Source of the DNA: Methylobacillus methanolivorans
GTDB taxonomy: Bacteria > Pseudomonadota > Gammaproteobacteria > Burkholderiales > Methylophilaceae
Assembly (NCBI RefSeq): GCF_044751345.1
Contig: NZ_JBIWXY010000003.1
Location: 124,001 to 188,000, forward strand
Length of the DNA: 64,000 nt
Direction of reading: 5' to 3'
The translations under genes were made by a program, and so were the position numbers. Below, one piece after another: positions 1-7,823 of this stretch. The notes under the pieces are model-generated. The model worked only from the letters and a program-made list of their open reading frames with translations. It was not told the origin of the DNA and ran no database searches. Every line of letters begins with the position of its first letter. The first letter of the stretch is position 1.

Positions 1-963
1 GCCTGGGGTACGGCGCTGGCCCTGCAAATCAGCCGTCAGCATCAAGTTTCGCTCTGGACACGTAACCAGGCGCATATCATGGATATGCAGGTGACACGTG
101 CCAATGTGCAATATCTTGGTGATTTTGCCTTTGGCGACCAGCTGACGGTCGAGGGTGATCTGGCTCGTGCACTGGATGGTGCAGACCTCATTGTTTCTGT
201 CGTGCCAACCAATGGTTTCCGTAATGCCTTGAAAGACATCAAGCGCTTGGGCTGCAATGCGCCTGTGGTCTGGGCATCCAAAGGGCTGGAGGCCGCGACA
301 GCCAAGCTGCCGCATGAAGTTGCGCAAGATGAGCTGGGTGATAGTCGCGATTGGGGCGTATTGTCTGGGCCGAGTTTTGCCGCCGAGCTGGTGCGCGGTC
401 TGCCAACAGCCGTGACGCTGGCCGCGAATAATGCAGATTTTGCTGCCAAGGCCGGAGCAATGTTGCATGGTGGTAATTTCCGCGTTTACACCAGTACCGA
501 TGTCACGGGTGTGTCGGTAGGTGGCGCGCTTAAGAACGTATTGGCGATCGCAGCAGGTATTAGCGATGGTATGCAGTGTGGCAATAATGCACGTGCCGCC
601 TTGATTACGCGTGGCATGGCTGAAATGACACGTTTTGGTGTGGCATTGGGCGGTGCCAAGGAAACCTTTATGGGCCTTACTGGAGCCGGTGACTTGATAC
701 TCACCTGTACCGGGCAATATTCACGGAATCGTGAAGTGGGCCTGCGTCTAGCCAATGGCCAGACATTGCAGGAAATTCTCAAGACCCTGGGCCATGTGGC
801 CGAAGGCGTACATACGGCGCGTGAAGTCATCAAGCGTGCCAGCCTGCTGGGTGTGGAAATGCCGATCACGCATGAAGTGGATCAGGTGTTGTCACATGGT
901 CGTTCTCCACGGCAAGCGATGGAAAATCTGTTGAGTCGTGAGCAGAAGTCAGAGTCGTTATAA
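1..963 (+). CDS. gpsA: Glycerol-3-phosphate dehydrogenase [NAD(P)+], 5'-truncated
   Basis: Reduces dihydroxyacetone phosphate to sn-glycerol 3-phosphate, the backbone for phospholipids, in the cytosol. The reading frame is open from the first base. It starts inside the Rossmann glycine-rich loop (AWGTAL, the preceding Gly lying outside the window), so only a short N-terminal stretch is missing. Visible family signatures are VVWASKGLE, LSGPSFAAEL, the active-site lysine region GGALKNVLAIAAGI, and LTGAGDLILTCTG. The C-terminal domain is complete and ends at a TAA at 961-963, followed at once by a hairpin terminator. Nothing looks broken; the truncation is only the window edge. Confidence 0.96.
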   Translation, partial: AWGTALALQISRQHQVSLWTRNQAHIMDMQVTRANVQYLGDFAFGDQLTVEGDLARALDGADLIVSVVPTNGFRNALKDIKRLGCNAPVVWASKGLEAATAKLPHEVAQDELGDSRDWGVLSGPSFAAELVRGLPTAVTLAANNADFAAKAGAMLHGGNFRVYTSTDVTGVSVGGALKNVLAIAAGISDGMQCGNNARAALITRGMAEMTRFGVALGGAKETFMGLTGAGDLILTCTGQYSRNREVGLRLANGQTLQEILKTLGHVAEGVHTAREVIKRASLLGVEMPITHEVDQVLSHGRSPRQAMENLLSREQKSESL

Positions 964-981
964 GCGCGACATGATTGCTAC

Positions 982-1015
982 AAAAAAAGCACCAGTGATG
1001 GTGCTTTTTTGTTTT
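982..1015. terminator. Bidirectional intrinsic terminator between gpsA and trmL
   Basis: An A-run, the arms AAAGCACCA / TGGTGCTTT around a 4-base loop, then a T-run. The genes on the two sides converge, so it probably serves gpsA on the plus strand and trmL on the minus strand. Confidence 0.85.
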
Positions 1016-1076
1016 AAGGACTGCTCAATGGGAGTTTGAGTCGCTGGGCGTTCTTGCACCTGGCTACACCAGATGC

Positions 1077-1541
1077 TTATACCGCGCCAGCAAAGTCATG
1101 TTGGCGCCATGCCTCGTAAAGCAAGATAGCGGCTGAGTTCGACAGATTAAGACTGCGGCTCTCTGGCATCATGGGCAGGCGCACTCTGTGCTCGGGGGTA
1201 AATTCGGCACGAATCTCTTCTGGTAGCCCACGGGTTTCCGGGCCAAACACAAATACATCACCGGCCTGAAACTGGATATGGTGGTGATTGGTGCTGCCCT
1301 TGGTCGTCAGTGCAAACATCCGGCGGCCTGCCAGCACTTGCTTACATGCCTCCCAGTCTTCGTGGACAATCAGGCTGGCATATTCATGGTAATCCAGCCC
1401 AGCACGCTTAAGTTGCTTGTCTTCCAGAGTAAAGCCGAGTGGCTTGACCAAATGCAGGCGCGTACCACTATTGGCACACAGGCGAATGATATTGCCGGTA
1501 TTGGGCGGAATTTCCGGTTGGTAGAGCACGATGTCGAACAT
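1077..1541 (-). CDS. trmL: tRNA (cytidine(34)-2'-O)-methyltransferase TrmL
   Basis: SPOUT-class methyltransferase that 2'-O-methylates the wobble base of tRNA-Leu isoacceptors. At 154 residues it has the usual length of the single-domain TrmL (YibK) family. The N-terminal NTGNIIRLCANSG, the middle FGPETRGLP and the C-terminal PMMPESRSLNLSNSAAI form the SAM-binding trefoil knot. The ATG at 1541 gives the standard start MFDIVLYQPEIPPNTGN. It is convergent with gpsA, and comF lies upstream on the same strand with about 70 bases between them. Confidence 0.95.
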   Translation of the reverse strand: MFDIVLYQPEIPPNTGNIIRLCANSGTRLHLVKPLGFTLEDKQLKRAGLDYHEYASLIVHEDWEACKQVLAGRRMFALTTKGSTNHHHIQFQAGDVFVFGPETRGLPEEIRAEFTPEHRVRLPMMPESRSLNLSNSAAILLYEAWRQHDFAGAV

Positions 1542-1609
1542 ATATATAAAGGCAAGAATTGGTAATCAGGCGTCATTTTACATGGCAGTAGTCATTTCCC
1601 ATGCTTATG

Positions 1610-2299
1610 TCACTCTGATACTGTTCTCGCAACCACCCAGCACTCTACATGCCTCGCACCGGCCGCCTTCACCGTTTTTGCCAGGGCGTTGAGGCTGGCA
1701 CCCGTTGTCATCACGTCGTCCAGCAAGATCACACGCTGACCTGTGAGATCATTGATGCACTCGAAAGCTCCTTGCATATTTTTGATGCGTTGTTTGTAAG
1801 GCAGACTGGCCTGCGGTGGTGTCGGTTTGATGCGATGGCAGGCCTCTAGGCGAATGGGTAAATGTAGTTGTTTGCTAATGACTTTAGCGATTTCCGCAGA
1901 TTGGTTAAAGCCACGCTCTTGCAGGCGTTGGCGGTGTAGTGGCATGGGAATCATGCAATCGGCCGATAATGAAAGGCCTGTGTGAGCGGCAAACAAAAGC
2001 CCCATGGTGCGAGCCAGGGTAAATAATTGCCCATATTTGTACTGTTGCAGCATGGATGAGAGCGGAAATTGGTACTGAAACAAACTGCGTGTTGCATCAA
2101 AAGCAGGTGGTGCCTGCAAGCATTGTCCGCATAGTAGGTTGTCCTTGCTTGGCAGTGCACATTGTGGGCAGATGTTATCTCTGTGCCAGGGCATGTCATG
2201 CAGGCAGCCACCACACAAGCCCAATATTCCGCCTTGCCGACTTGAGCAAAGCAGGCATGACTGGGGGAGCAATGCTTCGATGAGTCCTGCAAGATGCAT
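1610..2299 (-). CDS. comF: ComF family phosphoribosyltransferase-like protein
   Basis: ComF/GntX family protein, linked in other bacteria to DNA uptake or use of DNA as nutrient; its biochemical reaction is not established. The N-terminus holds cysteine pairs (CLLC, CGGC, CPQC, CGQC) typical of its zinc ribbon. The C-terminus holds the PRPP-binding motif VILLDDVMTTGAS of type I phosphoribosyltransferases, preceded by QRGFNQS-like family residues (LQERGFNQSAEIAK). Its 229 residues match the family. Type IV pilus genes elsewhere in the window (pilB, pilC, pilin) make a role in natural transformation possible, but that is inference. Confidence 0.9.
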   Translation of the reverse strand: MHLAGLIEALLPQSCLLCSSRQGGILGLCGGCLHDMPWHRDNICPQCALPSKDNLLCGQCLQAPPAFDATRSLFQYQFPLSSMLQQYKYGQLFTLARTMGLLFAAHTGLSLSADCMIPMPLHRQRLQERGFNQSAEIAKVISKQLHLPIRLEACHRIKPTPPQASLPYKQRIKNMQGAFECINDLTGQRVILLDDVMTTGASLNALAKTVKAAGARHVECWVVARTVSE

Positions 2300-2397
2300 C
2301 GGTTGTTATTCAGTGGCAGAAGGAAGCTAAATTGTAATGCTTAATTTCTGCCTGTTGGCACACAGCTCAATATGCAGCTTCATGTGGCCTATCTTGC

Positions 2398-2802
2398 TTA
2401 CTGGGTCTCTAGCCTGATGTCTTGCCAGGATTGCTTTTGTGCCTTTATCAAGGCGGAGAGTCCTGCAGGGACAACGACTAAAAATGCAATGGCCCAGAGG
2501 ATCAGGATTAAATGTACGGCACTTCCTGCCATGGGAATCAATACGCCCGCAAAGATCATGGAAGCAAGCAGGCAGCCTGATATGCCATAGAATCTATAAC
2601 CCGCATATTGGGTATATTGCCGTACCTGCGGGCTGGGGTGCTGAATATTCGCCGAGTATACAAAAATGGAAATCCCTATCCAGATAAATAGCACAGGGAA
2701 GGCTGGCATCAGCAAAGTTGCAATAATTGAGCCTAGATTGAATATCTGGGCGCATCGCTTTTGAGATTGAGCGCTGATGATAGGGCTTGCTTGTTGCCTC
2801 AT
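2398..2802 (-). CDS. Small three-helix membrane protein, paralogue of the protein at 4411-4800
   Basis: I do not recognise a named family. The product has three hydrophobic segments: LLMPAFPVLFIWIGISIFVY, then SGCLLASMIFAGVLIP, then LILILWAIAFLVVVP. It ends in a basic/polar tail. It aligns over almost its whole length with the protein at 4411-4800: both share SIF-Y, the motif AGYRFYG, LWAI or IWAI, VVP or IVP, an LSALIKAQKQSWQ / VRDILRARKEPWQ tail, and an ending in ET. The ATG at 2802 is preferred because it aligns with the paralogue; a TTG at 2835 would add 11 residues, and neither has a clear ribosome site. It lies immediately downstream of the LysR gene on the same strand, after an AT-rich gap. 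Confidence 0.75.
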   Translation of the reverse strand: MRQQASPIISAQSQKRCAQIFNLGSIIATLLMPAFPVLFIWIGISIFVYSANIQHPSPQVRQYTQYAGYRFYGISGCLLASMIFAGVLIPMAGSAVHLILILWAIAFLVVVPAGLSALIKAQKQSWQDIRLETQ

Positions 2803-2873
2803 GATCTTGATGACCGAATAGTGATGGTCAATCAATGATGAGCGCTTTTTTAAAATAAATATAACGAAACTTA

Positions 2874-2900
2874 TTTAAATTTATTATTTAATATTTTTAT
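2874..2900. repeat. AT-rich motif upstream of the small membrane protein gene
   Basis: This stretch of only A and T contains TTTAAAT and ATTATTTAATATTTT. A near-identical block lies at 3805-3826, just upstream of lysR. The two copies sit in the two candidate promoter regions of the same strand, so they may be binding sites of the LysR protein or simply shared promoter-like AT tracts. Confidence 0.45.
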
Positions 2901-2901
2901 A

Positions 2902-3777
2902 TTAAATATTGGCGGGGAGAACGAATTCCGTATGTTGTGACCAATTGGAAGGAGCATTGACTACGTCGTGCAATAAAGCAATATAGCTGGCGAGCTCCTG
3001 ATTATGCCGTTCACGGGGATAGACGAGATAAATGGGATGAGAAAATTCCGGGGTTTGCGGCACCATCTCAAATATCCCTTCATCCAGGTATTTTTGCACG
3101 ACCCGGGTCCTGAAATAACCACTACCACCGTGCTCAAGAATATGAAAAAGTGCCAGTGGCCCGAGATTGACAGCCATGCTGGATTTCAGCCGACCCGATA
3201 ATGCGGTGTCATGCTGCAGGCGAAACTCATCTCCCCAATCAATAAAAATATAAGGTTCGGGTTGCTGCTTGGAGCGAATGCAGACGAGTTTTTCTTCCAG
3301 GATTTCCGTGACCTGCATGCCTGGCCAATAGTCAGGATGGTGAACGAGTGCTGCATCCATTGTGCCAGCGACCATTTGGCTGTGAAGTTGCTTGGGGTCT
3401 GCCACAATGGCTTTTACGAATAGCGTGGGATATGTGGTTTTGAGAGAGGATGTCCAAGATAATAGCAATGGGTTCCACAGGCTGACCTCACCCCCAATGG
3501 TGAGCATGGCATTGGTGCCCTCGGGGAACGGCAGTTCTCGGCGTGCTGCTTCCCAAGTCTGGACAATCTGACTGGCATAGGAAACAAATTTTTCGCCATG
3601 CGACGTCAGCTTTGCGCCGCTACGATTCCTGACAAACAAGATACAGCCTAGGGCTTCTTCCAGGTTTTTGATGCGTGTGGTGACAGCAGTCTGGGTGATA
3701 TGAAGCTTTTTTGCCGCATTGATAAAGCTGCCTGTACGGGTGATTTCAAGAAATGTCAGCAGTAAGTTGTGATCCAT
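2902..3777 (-). CDS. LysR family transcriptional regulator
   Basis: DNA-binding regulator of 291 residues, the normal LysR length. Residues 1-60 form the winged helix-turn-helix: MDHNLLLTFLEITRTGSF, then INAAKKLHITQTAVTTRIK, then LEEALGCILFVRNR. The remainder is the periplasmic-binding-like effector domain. The usual LysR residue after the helix-turn-helix, S in TQSAVS, is T here (TQTAVTTRI). The effector is unknown. It lies between a small membrane protein gene downstream and a divergent small secreted protein gene upstream, so these are its likeliest targets. The intergenic DNA on both sides is very AT-rich compared with the rest of the window. Confidence 0.9.
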   Translation of the reverse strand: MDHNLLLTFLEITRTGSFINAAKKLHITQTAVTTRIKNLEEALGCILFVRNRSGAKLTSHGEKFVSYASQIVQTWEAARRELPFPEGTNAMLTIGGEVSLWNPLLLSWTSSLKTTYPTLFVKAIVADPKQLHSQMVAGTMDAALVHHPDYWPGMQVTEILEEKLVCIRSKQQPEPYIFIDWGDEFRLQHDTALSGRLKSSMAVNLGPLALFHILEHGGSGYFRTRVVQKYLDEGIFEMVPQTPEFSHPIYLVYPRERHNQELASYIALLHDVVNAPSNWSQHTEFVLPANI

Positions 3778-3995
3778 GATTTTAAATAATTGATATTAAA
3801 TTAATTTAAATTATTTAATATTTTATCAATGTTTATGGTGAAACATGCTGATGCGTTGCTTTCTCATATGAAATTATTTCTTACATCCATCAGAGCCTAG
3901 ACTGACAGCGAGATCAATCGCTCGCCTACATAGGTGGGTGAAAATCTCCTTTAGCATGAAGCTTCATCTCAATGACTACATTAAAGGAGAACGTG
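3778..3995. promoter_or_regulatory. AT-rich divergent promoter region between lysR and a small secreted protein gene
   Basis: The lysR-proximal part is almost pure A+T and contains TTTAAATTATTTAATATTTT at 3805-3824, repeated downstream of lysR at 2874-2900, and a loose dyad ATTGAT ... ATCAAT around 3789-3830. LysR proteins typically bind such T-N11-A dyads and regulate divergent neighbours. The exact promoter elements cannot be assigned by eye. Confidence 0.45.
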
Positions 3996-4280
3996 ATGAA
4001 GATTTTCAATAGCGCTATCGTCTCAGCTTTTCTTGTCATCTTTATGCCGAACGCACATGCGGATAATGCCGTGGATATGCCGCCCGCACACAAGCAAAAA
4101 CATAATGTTCCTGATACCACTGAACACGGGAATTACCTGGAGCCACAGGATCAAAGTACTAGTGGGGGGGAGCAAATGAAGGATGGTGCTGTGCCAGGTA
4201 ATGCCAAGGAAAAAAGCCAGCGCTTCAAGCAACAGCCTGAACAAGGTGGCACAGACGTGCAACAGAAAAAGTCTAAATAA
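3996..4280 (+). CDS. Small secreted hydrophilic protein
   Basis: No family recognised. The product of about 94 residues begins MKIFNSAIVSAFLVIFMPNA, a clear Sec signal peptide with probable cleavage near AHA-DN. The mature part is hydrophilic, rich in Q, K, E, G and P, and probably disordered (for example KEKSQRFKQQPEQGGTD). The start at 3996 is chosen because AAAGGAGA at 3983-3990 is an excellent ribosome site; the in-frame ATG at 3972 has none and would spoil the signal peptide. It is divergent from the LysR gene and precedes the paralogous membrane protein gene. Confidence 0.7.
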   Translation: MKIFNSAIVSAFLVIFMPNAHADNAVDMPPAHKQKHNVPDTTEHGNYLEPQDQSTSGGEQMKDGAVPGNAKEKSQRFKQQPEQGGTDVQQKKSK

Positions 4281-4357
4281 CCAAGTGCCTGTCAGGGAGG
4301 CTTTCTCGCATCAATTATTCTGTTTTGATTAATATTTAATCAGTTGTTTAATTGTTG

Positions 4358-4384
4358 TTGACTTGAATGTTGACAAGCTATAAT
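4358..4384 (+). promoter_or_regulatory. Candidate sigma-70 promoter for the membrane protein-bio operon
   Basis: TTGACT at 4358-4363 and a perfect TATAAT at 4379-4384, separated by 15 bases. The predicted transcript start near 4391 lies about 20 bases before the ATG at 4411. The -10 is ideal; the spacer is shorter than the preferred 17. Confidence 0.5.
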
Positions 4385-4410
4385 CCGGTTTTCAATTCCA
4401 TTTTAATACC

Positions 4411-4800
4411 ATGGCTACCAAAATCATCACGGTTAAGCAGCAGATGCGGGCGGCGCAAAGCTTCCCCTTCTTTTCCAGTCTTGCTGTGGTGGTGCCGGTA
4501 CTGATCCCTTTCTGGATTGCCGCCTCCATTTTTACCTACTGTGCCATGGCAAACCATCCCTGTACACGCGTGTGTGACTATCTCGTGCCCGCGGGTTATC
4601 GTTTTTATGGTTTGCTGGGTGCCTGGGTGGTACTGCTCAACTTCAGTTCCAATATGGCAGGCTGGGTGGGTGGAGGCTTGAATCTGGCCCTCATCATCTG
4701 GGCAATCAGCATCCTGGTGATCGTCCCGCTGGGCGTGCGCGATATCTTGCGTGCACGCAAGGAGCCATGGCAGGAATATACCGTCGAGACAACAGAATAA
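4411..4800 (+). CDS. Small three-helix membrane protein upstream of bioB, paralogue of 2398-2802
   Basis: Unnamed membrane protein of 129 residues with three hydrophobic segments: VVPVLIPFWIAASIFTY, then LGAWVVLLNFSSNMAG, then LNLALIIWAISILVIVP. It ends in a charged tail, RDILRARKEPWQEYTVETTE. The motif AGYRFYG between helices one and two is identical in the paralogue. Two cysteines (YCAMANHPC) plus VCDY lie in the first loop and are absent from the paralogue. Its stop is only 10 bases before the bioB ATG, so it is probably co-transcribed with the biotin genes. A role connected with biotin or its precursors is possible but unproven. Confidence 0.8.
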   Translation: MATKIITVKQQMRAAQSFPFFSSLAVVVPVLIPFWIAASIFTYCAMANHPCTRVCDYLVPAGYRFYGLLGAWVVLLNFSSNMAGWVGGGLNLALIIWAISILVIVPLGVRDILRARKEPWQEYTVETTE

Positions 4801-4810
4801 AAGGAAACAC

Positions 4811-5818
4811 ATGCGAGATTCAGTGATTGATATACGTGGCCTGGACCGTGTAGAGCGTGCCAAGGTCCAGGCGCGCGTGGAAGCGCCACAGCGCTGGACT
4901 GTTGATGAGATCGTGGCACTGTTTGAGTTGCCGTTTTCGGATTTGATGCATCGTGCACAATCTGTACACCGCGAGCATTTCGACCCGAATGGCGTGCAGG
5001 TGAGTACGCTACTATCGATCAAGACTGGCGGCTGTTCCGAGGATTGTGGCTATTGCCCGCAAGCGGCTCGTTATCATACTGATGTGGAAAAGCAGGACCT
5101 GATGCAACTGGAGGAAGTGCTGGCTGCAGCACGTGCCGCCAAGGAAAATGGTGCCAGTCGCTTCTGTATGGGGGCTGCATGGCGTAGCCCAAAGCAGCGT
5201 GATCTTGAGCCGGTCTTGAACATGATTCGCGAAGTCAAGGCCATGGGCCTGGAAACCTGCGCCACGCTTGGCATGCTGAAAGATGGTCAAGCCGAGCAAT
5301 TGAAGGATGCTGGCCTTGATTATTACAACCATAACCTGGATACCGCGCCAGAATATTATGGTGATGTGATCACGACGCGTACTTACCAGGATCGCCTGGA
5401 TACGCTGGATCGTGTGCGCGAGCAAGACATCAATGTCTGTTGCGGTGGCATTATCGGCATGGGTGAATCCCGTGCGCAGCGCGCTGGCTTGCTGGCTCAG
5501 CTTGCCAATATGGAGCGTCCGCCTGAGAGTGTGCCAATCAACCTGCTTACCCAGGTGGAAGGTACGCCGATGTATGGTATGGATGAGCTGGACCCTTTCG
5601 AGTTCGTACGCACCATTGCGGCTGCGCGTATCACGATGCCGCAGAGCTTTGTGCGCTTGTCCGCTGGCCGTCAAAGCATGCATGAAGGCATTCAGGCTTT
5701 GTGTTTCCTGGCAGGTGCTAACTCGATTTTCTACGGCGAGAAGCTGCTGACTACGGATAACCCAGAGGCCGAAACTGACCGTAAGCTGTTCGGCAAGCTC
5801 GGCATTCATCCGCTTTAA
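4811..5818 (+). CDS. bioB: Biotin synthase
   Basis: Radical SAM enzyme that inserts sulfur into dethiobiotin to give biotin. The 4Fe-4S/SAM cluster motif CxxxCxxC is C75-SED-C79-GY-C82 in GGCSEDCGYCPQ. Other family marks are RFCMGAAWR, YYNHNLDT and GQ-type residues near the end (LLTTDNPEAETD, FGKLGIHP). The product is 335 residues, the normal length. The ATG at 4811 (MRDSVIDIRG) follows AAGGAAA; a longer in-frame start at 4751 overlaps the upstream gene and is rejected. First of the bioB-F-H-C-D run. Confidence 0.97.
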   Translation: MRDSVIDIRGLDRVERAKVQARVEAPQRWTVDEIVALFELPFSDLMHRAQSVHREHFDPNGVQVSTLLSIKTGGCSEDCGYCPQAARYHTDVEKQDLMQLEEVLAAARAAKENGASRFCMGAAWRSPKQRDLEPVLNMIREVKAMGLETCATLGMLKDGQAEQLKDAGLDYYNHNLDTAPEYYGDVITTRTYQDRLDTLDRVREQDINVCCGGIIGMGESRAQRAGLLAQLANMERPPESVPINLLTQVEGTPMYGMDELDPFEFVRTIAAARITMPQSFVRLSAGRQSMHEGIQALCFLAGANSIFYGEKLLTTDNPEAETDRKLFGKLGIHPL

Positions 5819-5826
5819 TCCGCCGC

Positions 5827-7026
5827 ATGTCTTCCATGCCGGAATCTCAGCCGGTGAAGGCAAATCCGTCATTGCTTGAAGCATTGCAGGCCGAGCTCGC
5901 CGAACGTGCGAGCTTGGGCTTGCTGCGCCAGCGTCGCGTCTTGAATGGCATGCAGGGTGTGCATGTTGAGGTTGACGGTAAGCGCTTGCTCTCGTTTTGC
6001 AGCAATGATTATTTGGGCTTGGCTTCACATCCTGACTTAATCGCTGCTATGCGTGATACCGCATCGATTGCCGGGGCGGGTAGTGGGGCTTCGCATCTGG
6101 TTACCGGACACCAGCAAGCTCACGAGGCACTAGAGCAAGCCTTGCAAGCCTTGATGCGCCTGCCAGGCATTTTGCTCTTCACCACCGGCTACATGGCAAA
6201 CCTGGGCGTGATTACTGCGCTTTGCGGGCGCGACGATGCCATCTTTGCCGATAAGCTTAACCATGCCTCTCTCAATGATGCGGCCTTGTTGTCGCGTGCG
6301 GAGCTCAAGCGCTTTCCACATAACGACCTGAGCAGCCTGGAGCGTTTGCTGGCGCAGAGCCATGTCAGGCGCAAGCTGGTGGTGGTCGATGCTGTATTCA
6401 GCATGGATGGCGACCTGGCCCCTGTGCCTGAGCTACTCGCGTTATGTGAGCGTTACGATGCTTATTTGATGCTGGATGACGCCCATGGCTTTGGCGTGTT
6501 AGGGAGCGAAGGGCGCGGCATACTTGAACATTTCACGCTTGATTCGCCGCGCATTATTTACATGGCGACGCTGGGCAAAGCTGCAGGTGCTGCAGGTGCA
6601 TTTGTGGCTGGCCCCAAGATATTGACCGATTACCTGATGCAAACGGCCAGGCCATATATATATACCACTGCCAGCCCGGCCCCAGTGGCTGCGGCAGCCA
6701 TGGCAGGTGTGCGATTGATCCAGCAAGATCATGCACGACGCGCACATTTGCATCAGCTGATTGCTGAGTTCAGGGCCACATGCCAATTGCAGCGCTGGCA
6801 ATTGATGGCTTCTGCCACTGCCATCCAGCCCATCATCATCGGCAGTAACGACGAGGCTTTGCAGGTAAGCAAGCGCTTGCTGGAGCGGGGCATCTTGGTG
6901 CCAGCAATTCGCCCACCTACCGTCCCCAAGGGCACGGCCAGGTTACGCATTTCCCTTTCTGCCGCGCATACGCATGAGGACATTGCGCAATTGCTAGAAG
7001 CATTACATACACTGGAGGCCACATGA
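5827..7026 (+). CDS. bioF: 8-amino-7-oxononanoate synthase
   Basis: PLP enzyme that condenses pimeloyl-ACP with L-alanine in biotin synthesis. Recognised by FCSNDYLGLASHP near the N-terminus, GAGSGASHLVTGHQQAHEAL, FSMDGDLAP, MLDDAHGFGVLG with the PLP-contacting Asp and His, and the PLP-binding lysine around residue 251 in ATLGKAAGAAG. Its 399 residues are slightly longer than the E. coli enzyme. It starts 8 bases after bioB and its TGA overlaps the bioH ATG (ATGA), indicating translational coupling. No strong ribosome site is seen; a second ATG at 5839 is also possible. Confidence 0.96.
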   Translation: MSSMPESQPVKANPSLLEALQAELAERASLGLLRQRRVLNGMQGVHVEVDGKRLLSFCSNDYLGLASHPDLIAAMRDTASIAGAGSGASHLVTGHQQAHEALEQALQALMRLPGILLFTTGYMANLGVITALCGRDDAIFADKLNHASLNDAALLSRAELKRFPHNDLSSLERLLAQSHVRRKLVVVDAVFSMDGDLAPVPELLALCERYDAYLMLDDAHGFGVLGSEGRGILEHFTLDSPRIIYMATLGKAAGAAGAFVAGPKILTDYLMQTARPYIYTTASPAPVAAAAMAGVRLIQQDHARRAHLHQLIAEFRATCQLQRWQLMASATAIQPIIIGSNDEALQVSKRLLERGILVPAIRPPTVPKGTARLRISLSAAHTHEDIAQLLEALHTLEAT

Positions 7027-7823
7027 GCCATCTGCATGTCGAGATCGTCGGCAAAGGCCAACCACTGGTGCTGATTCATGGCTGGGGCATGCATGGCGGT
7101 GTCTGGCAGCCCTTGATAAAAAAGCTATCGCAGTCCTTTGAGCTGCACATTGTCGATTTGCCGGGCATGGGCCTAAGCCAGGAAGGAATTGCCAGCAATC
7201 TGGATGAAATGGTGACAGCGCTGCTACCTGTCTTGCCACCACATGCCCATGTACTAGGCTGGTCTTTAGGCGGTTTGGTGGCCATGCGATTGGCGGTACA
7301 TCATCCTGACCGGCTGAGTAAGCTGGTGCTGGTGGGGAGTACGCCATGTTTTATCAATACGCCATCCGGGCATCCTCAACCTTGGGAGCATGGTATTAAT
7401 ACCAGCGTATTCCAGGCATTTGCACGCCAGGTGAACGAGGATTATGCCGCCACCCTGATCAAGTTTCTCACCTTGCAGTGCATGGGAGCGCAAGATGCAC
7501 GTGCCACGATCAAGGAGTTGCGCCTGGCCTTGGCTGCACGTCCTGCACCATCGCCGTTGACGCTAGAATCGGCATTGGATGTATTGCTGCAAAATGATTT
7601 ACGTCCAGACCTGACGGTATTGCAGCAGCCTGTGCTGCTAGTACATGGTGATCGTGATACCCTGGCCCCCGTGCAGGCAGCACATTGGTTATCACAGCAT
7701 TTGCCTCATGCCAGCCTGCGCGTGATTGCTGGCGCAGGGCATGCTCCTTTTCTCTCTCATGCATCGCAGTTTGCCGATAGCGTGCGCGACTTTCTTCAAC
7801 CCAAAACAGAAGTGAACGGATGA
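7023..7823 (+). CDS. bioH: Pimeloyl-ACP methyl ester carboxylesterase
   Basis: Alpha/beta hydrolase that removes the methyl group from pimeloyl-ACP methyl ester, ending the BioC-BioH route. The N-terminal oxyanion-hole segment is LIHGWGMHGGVW. The nucleophile elbow is GWSLGG with Ser81. The acid is in LLVHGDRDTLAP and the catalytic His in GAGHAPFLSH. It has 266 residues, like E. coli BioH. Its ends overlap bioF and bioC by four bases each, so it is fully embedded in the biotin operon rather than unlinked as in E. coli. Confidence 0.95.
   Translation: MSHLHVEIVGKGQPLVLIHGWGMHGGVWQPLIKKLSQSFELHIVDLPGMGLSQEGIASNLDEMVTALLPVLPPHAHVLGWSLGGLVAMRLAVHHPDRLSKLVLVGSTPCFINTPSGHPQPWEHGINTSVFQAFARQVNEDYAATLIKFLTLQCMGAQDARATIKELRLALAARPAPSPLTLESALDVLLQNDLRPDLTVLQQPVLLVHGDRDTLAPVQAAHWLSQHLPHASLRVIAGAGHAPFLSHASQFADSVRDFLQPKTEVNG

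Noticed and set aside
2836..3995. Insertion sequence or island around lysR because of the low GC
   Set aside because: No transposase, terminal inverted repeats or target duplications; low GC is largely confined to the intergenic parts.
4378..5022. Open minus-strand frame of 214 codons over the membrane protein gene and bioB
   Set aside because: Shadow of well-supported plus-strand genes; Cys/His/Thr-rich with no family match.
5012..6028. Open minus-strand frame of 338 codons antisense to bioB and bioF
   Set aside because: It crosses two certain genes, has no recognisable domain and a composition typical of a shadow frame.
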